A stretch of 64,000 bases of DNA from Novosphingobium sp. 28-62-57 (GTDB lineage Bacteria > Pseudomonadota > Alphaproteobacteria > Sphingomonadales > Sphingomonadaceae), in NCBI GenBank assembly GCA_002256985.1, contig NCGO01000001.1, positions 868,001 through 932,000 of the forward strand, given 5' to 3'. The notes below the pieces were generated by a model. The model searched no databases. It saw only the letters and a program-made list of their open reading frames with translations, and was not told the DNA's origin. A program made the translations under genes and the position numbers. Below are positions 10,801 through 22,800 of the stretch, one piece after another. Position 1 is the stretch's first letter. Every line of letters starts with the position of its first letter.

Positions 10801-13800
10801 ATCGCCGTCTTCGCCGAACAGCTGATCATCGCCCGCGCCGCCGTCGACGATATCGTTGCCGGTGCCCGCCATGACCACGTCGTGGCCTTCGCCCGACTGC
10901 ACGTTGTCATTGCCTTCGAAGCTGTCGATGCGATCGTTGCCTGCGCCGGTATCGATGGTGTCGTTGCCGGTGCCAGTGTCGAGGATATCGTCGCCCGATG
11001 TGACGCGGGTTTCGAACGGTGTTGCCACCTGCACGGTTTCGTCCACCAGCGAAGCGGACAAGTCTGTCACGCGGCCTGTGCCAAGCGTGGCGAAGACAAG
11101 CACATCGCCGCCAATGGCATATTCCTCGACCCCTTGAACGAGGTCGCTTCCGCCGTTGGCACGATTATCGACAATGCGGATGCCTTCGGCATCCTGCGCC
11201 ACGGTCAACGTGGAGCGCGCCGCACCATAAGTAACGCGGTCGACATCGGCAGGATCGCCGCTATCGAGGATCACATCATCGCCATCACCGGTGACATAGC
11301 TGTCGCTGCCAAGACCGCCGTAGAGGTTCTGGCTGCCGGCGACGCCGGTCAGGCTATCATCGCCAAGGCCGCCGTACAGATCGCCGGTGCCAGTGATCGT
11401 ATCGTTGCCATCGGCCCCCTCAAGGATGTTGGCGCCGGAAGTGTCGGTCAAGACATCGTCGCCCAGACCGCCATCGAGCGTATCATCGCCGCTGCCGCCG
11501 CCAAGCGTGTCGTTGCCAGCCATACCAAGCAGCACGTCATCATTTGCGCCGCCATCGAGCAGATCGTTGCCATCAGCGCCGAGCAGCAGGTCATCCTCAC
11601 TGCCGCCGTAGAGGGCATCATCTTCTGTGCCGCCATAGAGCGCGTCTTCGCCCTGGCCGCCGTAGAGCGTATCTGCCCCGGCACCACCGGTGACTTCATC
11701 GTCGCCATCGTTGCCGCTCAGGACGTCGGCTCCGGCATCACCGTAGATGGAGTCCGCCTCGGTCCCACCGCTGACCGTATCGTTGCCTTCACCGCCATAA
11801 AGCGTGTCGCTGCCAGCAAGGCCTTCGATCAGGTCATTGCCGCCGTTGCCGCGAACGAAGTCATCGCCCGAGCCCAGGTTGATCAGCGGCGGATTGGGGG
11901 CGCTGTGATCGTTGATCACATCGTCACCCTCGGTGCCGTTTACCTCCACGCCATAGTTGGGCGCGGTTACATAGTCGGCATCGAGGAAGCGGACGTCATA
12001 GATTCCGTAGAGCGTATCGACGCCGTCGGGTGAACCCGGACGGTTGTCGGTGATGATCGTCTTCCCATCGATCGTGACGATCGTGTAGTCATTGCGGTTG
12101 CCGTAGTAGTAGACGACGTCGGGGTTTTCCTCGGTCTGGCCACCGCCGTAGATCTTGTCATCGCCGCCGCCGCCATAGAAGGAATCGCCGCCAAGCCCGC
12201 CGCTGAGGCGGTCATGGCCTTGCCCGCCATAGAGCGCATCGTTGCCATCATCGCCGCTCAGATTGTCCGAGCCCTGACCGCCGTAGAGCGTGTCGTCTCC
12301 GGCGTTTCCGCTGAAGGTGCCATCGCCATCATTGTAGGCAAAAGCAGAGATCACATCGTCGCCATCGCCGCCTTCGGCCATGCTTGAACCGTGGGCGACG
12401 ATGCTGTCATTGCCTGCGCCGCCATAGATTTCGAAGCCGCCCTGCAGCTGGTCGTTGCCATCATCGCCGAAGATGCGGCCAAAGCCGTAGATCGCATCGG
12501 CATCGGCACCGCCATAGAGGTCTCCGCTGCCGTTGATGGCATCGCTCCCGGCCCCGCCATAGAGCGTGCCATTGCCGTTGAGGGTGTCATTGCCCTCATC
12601 GCCATTCAGAACGTTGACGCCCTCGTGATCGAGCAGGACATCGTTGCCAGCGCCGCCTGCGAGCAGATCGTCGCCTGCGCCGCCTGTGATGAAGTCGTTG
12701 TCATCGCCGCCAAACAGGCTGTCGGTGCCTGTGCCGCCGATGATCTGGTCTAGCCCGGCTCCGCCCTCGATGGTGTCGTCGCCAGCCTCGCCCAAGAGGA
12801 CATCGTTGCCCGCTTCACCCGCGACAATATCGTTGCCGATGCCGCCATAGACGTGGTCATTGCCGCTGCCGGCGTTCAGCGTGTCGTGGCCATCAAGCCC
12901 TGCGATCACGTCGTCCTGCGCGGTGCCTGCCAGGGTATTGTCATCGGCGGTGCCTGAAAGCGTTTGCCCGGCATCGCCTGCACTGGTGGTGGCGTCGGTA
13001 AAGGCGATCTGTTCCACGCCGGTCAGCGTATCGGTGCCTTCGGAGGTGAAATTCGCAATGACCGTCAGGACATTTTCGGCATTGCGCACAACGGTATAGC
13101 GATCGCGCCGTTCGGCATAGGCGGCGGTATCGGTATCGTCTCCGCCATCGATCGTATCATCACCTCCGTGCGCGAAGGGATCGCTGCCATTGCCGACTGT
13201 CGCGCCCACGCCGATGACCACGTGGTCGCCGCGAATGGTATCAATGCCGCTGCCGCCATAGAACGTCTGGCTGCCATCGACCGAGCTTTCATAAAGCGTC
13301 GATCCGCGCAGGAAATCATTCCCGGCATCGCCATGGCCGGTTGCTCCGGCATAGACCATGATCGTGTCATCACCATCATCGCCGTGCAGCACGCCGCTAC
13401 CCTTGACGCTGTCGTTGCCTTCATCGCCCTGGGTCAGCGCGGTGGCGGACAGGATGGAATCATTGCCGGTGCCACCGGAAACAAGCGCACCTGCGGCGTA
13501 GATGATGTCATCATCAGCGCCGCCATAGATCGTGCCCTCGGCGAAGTTGTAGAAGTGGCCGATCCGGTCCGCCCCGGCATCGCCATAGATCTCCCCATCG
13601 GCGTAGATCGTGTCGTTGCCATCGTTGCCGTGAACGATGTTGAGGCCGTTCTCGTCAAAGATCTGGTCATCACCGCCATCGCCGGAAATCTGGTCTGCGC
13701 CCTGACCGCCATAGATGATATCGGCATCAGCCCCGCCCGCGACGATATCGGAACCGCCGCCTGCATTGATGTGGTCAATGCCTTCATCGCCGCGCAGATC

Positions 13801-16800
13801 GTCGTTGCCCGATCCGCCATCAAGCACATCGTTGCCGAGGCCTGCGGTGATCAGATCGTTGCCATCATCGCCAAACAGACGGTCATTTCCGCCAAAGCCG
13901 GTGATCGTATCATCGCCCGAATCCCCGATCAGGATATCGTCGAACGGCGAGCCCGAAAGCGTCAGGCCGAAGTTGGGATCGGTGGGATAGGGGTTGAGCA
14001 GTTCGTCATCGTTGAAGACAAACAGTTCAACGCCATAGAGCGTATCGGTGCCCAGCGGTGAGCCGCTGCGCAGGTCGACCACGGTGACGGTGCCATCGCC
14101 ATTGCCGGTGATGCGGAACGTGGCGCTGAGATATTCGAACTGGCCCGCGCCGCTATCGGTAAAGGTGTAGGCTCCGATATTGGCGGCGAAGTAAGCCTTG
14201 TCATAGCCCGATCCGCCATAGACCTGATCGTCATGCTCTGCGCCGGTCAAATCATCGTCGCCAGCGCCGCCAACGATGATATCCGCCCCGAAGCCGCCGT
14301 TGATCGCATCTTCACCGCTGCCGCCATAGAGCGTCTCGCTGCCCGAGCTGTAGTAATAGCCGGTCCAGCCCCGGATCGTATCATTGCCATCACCGCCGAA
14401 GGCGACCGAGTAGTTGGTGGCGATGGTATCGTTGCCATCACCGCCATCAAGCTCACCCGTGCCGGTCAGCGTATCATCGCCCGCATCGCCGAAGAGCTGG
14501 CCATCGCCGATGATCGTATCGTTATCGTCACCGCCACGGACCACACCATAGCCGGTGATCACATCGGCCCCGGCACCGCCTTCGATGATATTGGTCCCTT
14601 GCGTATCGAGGATGCGGTCAGCGCCTTCGCCGCCATAGATCGCATCGTCGCCCGCGTTGCCGAACAGTTGATCATCGCCGTTGCCACCGTCGATTGTGTC
14701 ATTGCCATCGTCGCCGTGGACCACGTCATAGCCGCCGCCGCTGGAGATCACGTCATCCCCGCCGCCGCCATAGACGATATCGTTGCCGATGCCGCGGAAG
14801 TCGGCAATCAGGCCGGGGACTTCGTTGCCATCGGATTCAATCCGGTCCGCGCCTTCGCCGCCAAAGATGCGGTCGTTGCCCGAACCGGTCTCGATCTGGT
14901 CATCCCCGCCCTGGCTCTCGACGATATCGTCAAACTGGGTGCCGCTGATCAGGTTGCTATCGCCATCCCCGTTCAGCGTGAGGCCGGTATTGCCATCGTT
15001 GACCTGAAAATCGACATCGGTGAAGCGCAAAGTCTCGACATCGGTAACATCGTCCTGACCTTCGCTGCCGTGGTTATCGACCACGGTGTAGCCACCTGCG
15101 CCGTTCTGCGTGACGGTGAAGTCGCCGCGAATGCGCGCATAGACGGCAACGTCATCATTGGCCCCACCATCGATGGTATCGTTGCCCGTCCCCCCGGTGA
15201 TCAGATCCTCACCCGCACCGCCGCTGAGGGCATTGTCGCCAGACACAGTGCTGGCACTGATAATGTCATTACCTTCATCACCAAAGGCGGTGTCGCTGCC
15301 GTAGATGATCGAGATGCTGTCATTGCCAGCGCCGCCATAATAGGTGGCGTCACCTTCGACCAAGGGGGCTTGCGCAAAGCTGTCATTGCCATCGCCGCCA
15401 AAGGCTGTGGACGCGCCATATGGCGTCAGCACATCGTTGCCAGCATCGCCATAGACCACGCCTGTGCCGCTGACGGAATCGTCGCCATCGCCGCCGCGCA
15501 TTTCGCCGGTGCCGGTGACCGTGTCGTTGCCGCCATCGCCAAAGCCCGTGCCGACCACGTTGACGCTGTCATTGCCAAGGCCGCCATAGATCGTCCCGGA
15601 CCCGGCCAGCACGTCAGCGCCGGCATCGCCGTGGATCAGGTTGGTGCCTTCGAAGTCGGAGATGTTGTCGTTGTTGTTGCCGCCGTAGAGCGCATCATTG
15701 TGCAGGCCGCCACGGATGACGTCGTCTTCCTCGCCGCCATAGATGGTGTCGAGGCCCGATCCGCCGTAAAGATCGTCATCGCCTTCCTCGCCGTGCAGCG
15801 TATCGTTGCCGGTGTTGCCATAGAGCACATCGGGGCCGCCCTGACCGAACAGGGCATCGTTCCCGCCGCCGCCACTGACCTGATCAAATCCGGGGCCGGT
15901 GATGATCGTATCATCGCCCATCAGATCATAATCGGTGACGGGGTTGGAGATATCGAAGCCCGGTTCACCGCCCGGGATGATCGCGCCGGGCTGCACATAA
16001 AGCGGCGTGCCGGGAATGCTATCATCGGCGCTCGATCCGTACCAAGTATAGCCGGTAAAGCTTGCCAGCGGCAGTTCCTGATCATCGAAGACCAGCACTT
16101 CAACGCCCTGCAGCGTGTCGGTGCCCGCGGGCGATCCGGGGCGATTGTCGGTTACGGTAAAGGTGCCGTCGCCATTGTCGGTTACGGTAAAGTCAGCGCG
16201 GTTGCCCAGATAGCGGGCGGAATCATAGCCCGCGCCGCCCTGCAGCGTGTCGTCACCGGCCTCGCCGTTCAGTTCATCATCGCCTGCATCGCCCGAAAGC
16301 AGATCGTTGCCGGTGCCACCGCGCAAGGCGTCCACACCATCGCCACCATAGAGCGACTGCGCGCCATTGCCGCCGCGCAGATCATCATTCCCGGCATCGC
16401 CATAGCCAGTGCCGCCATCGGCATTGACCGTCACGATATCGGCGTCATCGCCGCCATAGAGCGTGCCAAGGCCCGAAAGCGTATCACGACCGGCATCGCC
16501 ATAGTAATTGCCCGAACCATTGGCCTGAATCGTATCGTCGCCTTCACCGCCATGCACTTCCCCGCCTGCGATGGCGATATAGTCATCGCCTTCGCCGCCT
16601 TCGGCGATGGTGGTTCCCAGCGTATCGACGATGGAGTCATTTCCGTCCCCCCCAAACAGGCTGTCATCGCCCTGTCCGCCTTGCAGGTTATCGGGGCCAG
16701 TGCCGCCAGAAACGGTGTCATCACCGGAACCGGCATAGATCACATCCGCGCCGCCAAGGCCCGAAATCGTATCGTTCGAGGCCGTGCCATAGAGCACTTC

Positions 16801-19800
16801 GCCTGCCGATGTGCCTTCGAGCGTGATGCCTTCGCCACCCGGCGAATAGCTGGGGTCAAAACTGTCGAGCGTGAAATCGCCGACCGAGACATTCAGCATC
16901 CGCACCAGCGCCACAGCACCACCAGTGCCCGCACCATCGCGGTCATACATCAGCAGAACGTCTGCCCCATCCTGCACCAGTGCCAGATGGCCGGTGATGA
17001 AGGGGTTCTCGCCCGCGCTATAGCCAATCGCCTGACTGAGGATCGTGGCCAGATAGAGCCTGTCACCACCCGGCCCGGTCACGAAATCGGTGATGACATC
17101 GGCCGCTGCGCCATCGCGGAAATAGAGCTGGTAGGTATCCGAACCTGCGCCACCGGTCAGCTGCGAGCCAGTATCACCATAGCCGACCTGCACAAAGGTA
17201 TCGTCACCATCGCCACCGTCGATCACGTTGGCGCCGCTGAAATCGACCAGCGCATCATTGCCGGCGCCGCCATAGAGATGGTCATCACCGCTCTCGCCCG
17301 AAAGGCTGTCAGCGCCGCTGCCACCGAACAGCTGATCGTTTCCGCGATCGCCGATCAGGGAATCATTGCCGTCGTTGCCGATCAGAGTGTCGTTGCTGGG
17401 CGTGCCGAACAGCGTGGTGTTGCCCGCACCATCCTCAATCGTTGCGCCGGTGCCATCCGGCCCGAACTGCGGATTGAAGTTCGCATAAGTCAGCGTTGCC
17501 GCATCGACGTTCTGCAGGCGGACGACGGATTCCCAGACCGCGCCGGAACCATCGGCGCTATATTGCAGCACCGTGTCGAGGCCATCTTGCAGCAGGCGCA
17601 AGTATCCTGTGACGAACGGATTATCGCCAGCGCCAAAGTAGACCGAATTGACGGTGTTGATGTCGATCCGGTCACCGCCGATGCCAGCGGCAAAATCGGT
17701 GATGACATCGGACGGACGGCCCGAGACCCAGCCAATTGCATAAGTATCGCTGCCGGTCCCCCCGGTCATCGTATCGACAAAGGTGTTGCTGCCAACAAAC
17801 CGGAACTGATCGTCGCCCGCGCCGCCATCCATGATGTTGGCACCTGCGGCATCGACAAAGGTATCGTTGCCATCGCCTCCAAACAGCGTGTCGTCGCCAG
17901 TGCCGCCGTCCAGTGTATCGTTGCCACCCTCGCCCAGCAGCGTGTCGAGACCAGCGCCGCCATAGACATAGTCTGCCCCATCGCGCCCTTCGATCGTGTC
18001 ATTGCTGACCGTGCCGTAGAGGAATTCGCCTGAAGCCGTGCCGATGATCGTGGCACCCGTGCCATCGGGGCCGAACTGCGGCCCGAAGTTGTCATACGTG
18101 AAGCTGGTGGCCACCGTTCCTGCCAAGCGCAGCACGCTCTGCCAATCATCGCCAATACCATCGGCGTTGTATTGCAGCAGCGTGTCTGCGCCGTCCTGTT
18201 CCAGCCGCAGGAAACCGCGCAGGAAAGGATTGTCTGTGCTCGAGAAGCCACTGGCAAGGTAATTGATGTCGAGAACGTCGCCACCCGCTCCGGTGGCAAA
18301 GTCGGTGACCGTGTCTACCGCATCTCCGGGTGTCCAATTCAGATTATACTGATCGCGCCCGGTCCCTCCGGTGAAGGTATCAACGCCGCTACCCTGGCCG
18401 ACAAACCCAAATTGATCATCGCCGCTGCCACCATCAAAGGTATTGTTGCCTAGAGCGTCTGCGAAGTAATCGCCCCCGCCATCGCCAGAAAGTGCATCGT
18501 CGCCCGAACCGCCGTAAAGGTTGTCATTGCCTTCGCCGCCACTCAGATCATCGTTGCCAACGTCGCCGTAAACCTGATCGTCGCCATCATCGCCGAAAAC
18601 AAAATCGTCGCCGCGCCCACCGAAAAGGTGGTCAGTTTCCGTTCCGCCATCGAGCAGGTCGTTGCCGGAATTGCCATAGAGGTAATCGGCCCCGCCGCCG
18701 CCATAAAGCGAATCATCACCCGATGTGCCGTTCAGCGAAGTGGCCGCCGGGCCATCGATGATTTCGATGCCAGCACCATCAGGGGCATGTTCGGGCGAGA
18801 AGTTTTCGCGGGTCAGCGCATTGGGTTGGAGGCCTTGGAGAACCAGCACGGTTTGCCAGCTGTCACCACCGCCATTGGTATCAACCTGCAGCAGCGTCGC
18901 GCTCAGATCCTCGCTCAGGACAAGCTGCATGTAGCCCGAGGTGAAAGGGTTATCGCCCCCAGTAAGGCCGCTGAACGAGGCCAGCACCAGCGAGATATCG
19001 AGCAGATCACCGCCTGCCCCTGCGGCAAAATCGGTGACAATGTCAGCCGTGCGGGCCGGACTGACATAATCGATGCGATAGCTGTCACGGCCTGCGCCAC
19101 CGGTCAGCGTGTCGGCCGCGCCGCCATCATGGCTGACCTGCAGGAAACTGTCATCGCCGCCATCGCCAAGGAACGTAGCCCCGGCCCCGCTGATAACCAG
19201 CGTATCGTTGTCATCGCCGCCTTCAACGTGTGACCCGGCCTCGCCGACCAGATAATCTTCCCCAGCCCCGCCATAGATCTCATCATTCGGGCCCGTGCCG
19301 CTGAAGATCGTGTCATTGCCCGCGCCGCCGGTCAGGATATCCGATCCAGCGCCGCCAACGATGGTATCGGCATCATCGCCACCAGTGACCGTATCATCGC
19401 CATCACCGCCATAGAGCGTATCGGTGCCGGTGCCGCCATCGATGGTATCGTTGCCGCTGTTGCCTTCGATGGAATCGCTTCCGGCGTTGCCCTCGATCAC
19501 ATCATCGCCAAGGCCGCCATCGACAAAATCATTGCCTTCGCCGCCGAACACCGTGTCATTGCCCGCCAGCGCGTTGATCGAGTCATCCCCGCCATTGCCG
19601 CTGATGGTATCGTCGTCAGCCGTGCCGGACAGGCTGCTTCCGGTCTCCCCGTCATTGATCGTGACGCCATCAATGCCGGTGGGCGAAAAGGCCTGGACGA
19701 TATTGTCGCGCACCAGCGCTGCGGGCGCGATGTTTTCAAGGCGGAGTACCGTGCTCCAGCTGTCTTCTCCGCCGTTCGGATCGATCTGCAGCAGCGTATC

Positions 19801-22800
19801 GGTGCCGTCCGCCACAAAGCGCAGATGGCCGCTGCCAAAGGGATTGGTGCCACTGGTATAGTTGGTCAACGATGCCAGCAGATAGGCGATATCGAGCCGG
19901 TCTCCACCAAGGCCGCCGGTGAAATCAGTGATTACATCGGCGGTATAGCTTGCCGAATGGTAATAGGGCCGGAACGTGTCACGCCCTGTGCCGCCGGTAA
20001 ACCGGTCAGCCACGCCGCCATAGAGCGTCACCCACGTGAAAGTATCGTCGCCCGCTCCGCCATCGGCTGCGCTGCCGCCATTGCCGGACAGGTAGAGCTC
20101 GTCCGCCCCGTCGCCGCCATAGAGCGCGCCTTGGGCGTTTTCGAGGTAATCGTTGCCCCCTTCGCCGTACAGCACATCGCCAGCCTGACCGCCGCCATAG
20201 ACGGAGTCCGCCCCTTCACCGGCGTAGACAGTATCATCGCCGGTCTCGGCAAAGATCGTATCGCCGCCGTCCTTGGCCGTGATCGTGTCATTGCCCGATC
20301 CGCCATAGATATCGTCACCGGCAAGGCTTCCGGTCAGGATGTCATCGCCGGTTCCGCCACTCAGCAGGCCGCCACTGGCATCTTCGCCAAGGTCGATCGT
20401 ATCGTTGCCGCCATCGCCATAAAGGCTGTCAGAGCCGGGGCCGCCAGCGATCTGATCGTCGTCGTCACCGCCATAGACCGTGTCATTTCCGCTTCCGGCA
20501 TCGATCACATCATTGGCCGCTTCGCCATAGATCGTATCGTTGCCGCCATTGCCGGTGATCGTATCGGGGTCTGGCGTGCCGTTCAGCGTGTTGGCGTTTT
20601 CATCGCCGATCAGGATGATGCCCGAACCATCGGGGGAATAGCCCTGCACGAAGTTATCGCGAGTCAGCGCTTCGGGCGCAACGCCCTGCAGGCGCAGGAT
20701 CGTGTCAAAGTTCGTGTAAGTCCCGGTCTCGCCATCCCGGTCATACTGGACCAGCGTATCGGCCCCATCGGCGATCAGCCGGATGTGCCCGGTTACAAAC
20801 GGGTTGCGGTTCGACGGCAGATTCGTGAACGAAACTGCGGAGAAATCCAGCAGGTCGCCGTCAGGACCGGTCGCAAAATCGGTGACGGTATCGACTGCAT
20901 AGCTGTTCGACAGATAAGTGAAGACATAGGTATCGCGGCCTTCGCCGCCGGTGACCGTGGTAAAGCCTGCGCCTGCGCTGATATCGCGGATCTGGTCATC
21001 GCCTGCGCCCGCATCGACTATATCGGTGCCAAAGTCTGCGCCGCCATAGCTCAGATAGATGACATCATCGCCGCCGCCGCCAAAGACTTCGTCATCCCCG
21101 CCGCCGCCGTAATAGGTCTCCAGCGTATCGGCCCCGTCGCCGCCGCGGACAATATCATTGCCCTCGCCACCGCGGATATCATCACCTGCCGCGCCGCCAT
21201 CGATGGTATCGTTGCCGGCATCGCCATAGAGGTAGCCGGTATCAGCGCCGCCGGTGATCGTATCGCCACCCGATCCACCATAGATCGTGTCGACCCCTGC
21301 GCCACCATCAAGCTGGTCCGCGCCACCGCCGCCATAGATCGCATCGTTGCCGCCGTTGCCCGAGATCGTATCGCCATCGTTGGTGCCATCGAGCGAATTG
21401 CCGTTCTCGTCATCGTTGATGACGATGCCAATGCCATTGGGCGACCAGTTCTGGACGAGGTTGTCACGAGTGAGAGTCGTGGCGTCAACGCCCACGAGCC
21501 GTATGAGAGCGACCCAGTTTCCAGATGAGCCTGCGCCATCGGCGTCATATTCGAACAGCGTGTCCGCACCGTCCTGCACGAACCGCAAGTAGCCGCCAGT
21601 GAAGGGGCTTTCATCGCCGGGCAGGCCATTGAACGACAGTTCGGCAAAGTCGATCCGGTCGCCACCGGCACCTGCCACGAAGTCGGTCACGATATCGGCG
21701 CTCGAACCGCTGCCGGGCAGGCCAACCTGATAGGTATCGCTGCCGATGCCGCCTGTCAGCGTGGCAACGCCCGGGCCCACGCCCACTTGCCTGAAGGCAT
21801 CGGCCCCCGCCCCGCCATCGACCTGATCGGTGCCGCTGCTGTTGGATGAATCGGAGTAGAAGGCGCGCAGGACGATGGTATCATCGCCGTCGCCAGCTTC
21901 CACCAGATCGCTGCCGGTATCGCCGCCGCCGTAGAAGGCGTTTTCAAGGTAGATGGTGTCGTTGCCGCCACCGCCAAAGAGCGCATCGCCGCCATCTTCA
22001 GAACTGGACGAATTGGTATTGCCGTAGATGGCATCATCGCCATCGCCGCCATAAATGGTATCGCTGCCTGCGCCACCTTCAACGTAGTCGCCCGAAGCCC
22101 CGGCATCGATCAGGTCATCGCCGCCTTCACCGAACACCTCATCATAGTCCGCGCTGCCGGTGATCGTGTCAGCGCCTTCACCGCCAGAAACTTGCGCGCC
22201 ATCGGCTCCGGTCTGCACCGTATCGGTGCCGCTTCCTGCTGTGATGTAGTCAAAGCCTGCGCCGCCATCGATCTGGTCAGCACCGTTGCCGCCATAGATC
22301 GAGTCATCGCCGCCAAGGCCGCTGATCGTGTCATCAGCCGAGCCGCCAAACAGCTCGTCATTGCCTTCGGTGCCAACCACGGTGAGCGGCTGGTCGGCGG
22401 CCGGATCAAAGCCGCCGAAGTTTTCGGCAATGAAATCCCCGATCAGCCGATTTTCGAAGCGGACCACTATGGCAAAGTCATATTCGCCACCATCAGCGCC
22501 GTCATAATCGCCAAGCAGGACAACGTCATCGCCCTGCTGCTCAAGCTTCAAATGCCCGGTGGCAAAAGGATTGGAGCCATACTGATAATTCGGCGGGTAT
22601 CCAAAATTTTCGAGATTGAAGACATCACCACCGGCTCCTGCGGCAAAATCGGTGACAACCACAAGCCCCGGTGTGCTTGAAAACGCAAACCCGTTGTAGC
22701 GATAGGTATCAACGCCGCTTCCACCGGTATAGGTGCGCGATCCATTGGAATAGCCGACGTCTTCGAAGATATCAGCGCCATCGCCGCCATCAACAACGCC

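Noticed and set aside
8284-12033. 1,249-codon open frame on the plus strand
   Set aside because: It is antisense to the RTX gene. Its Ile/Ala/Val/Asp-rich translation is what the GGxGxDxLx codons give when read backwards, and it has no own start context or domain.
14233-18033. 1,266-codon open frame on the plus strand (and others at 12964-14061 and 19825-21528)
   Set aside because: Same artefact: biased RTX codons leave the antisense frame free of stops. The minus-strand frame has the coherent repeats and a ribosome-binding site.
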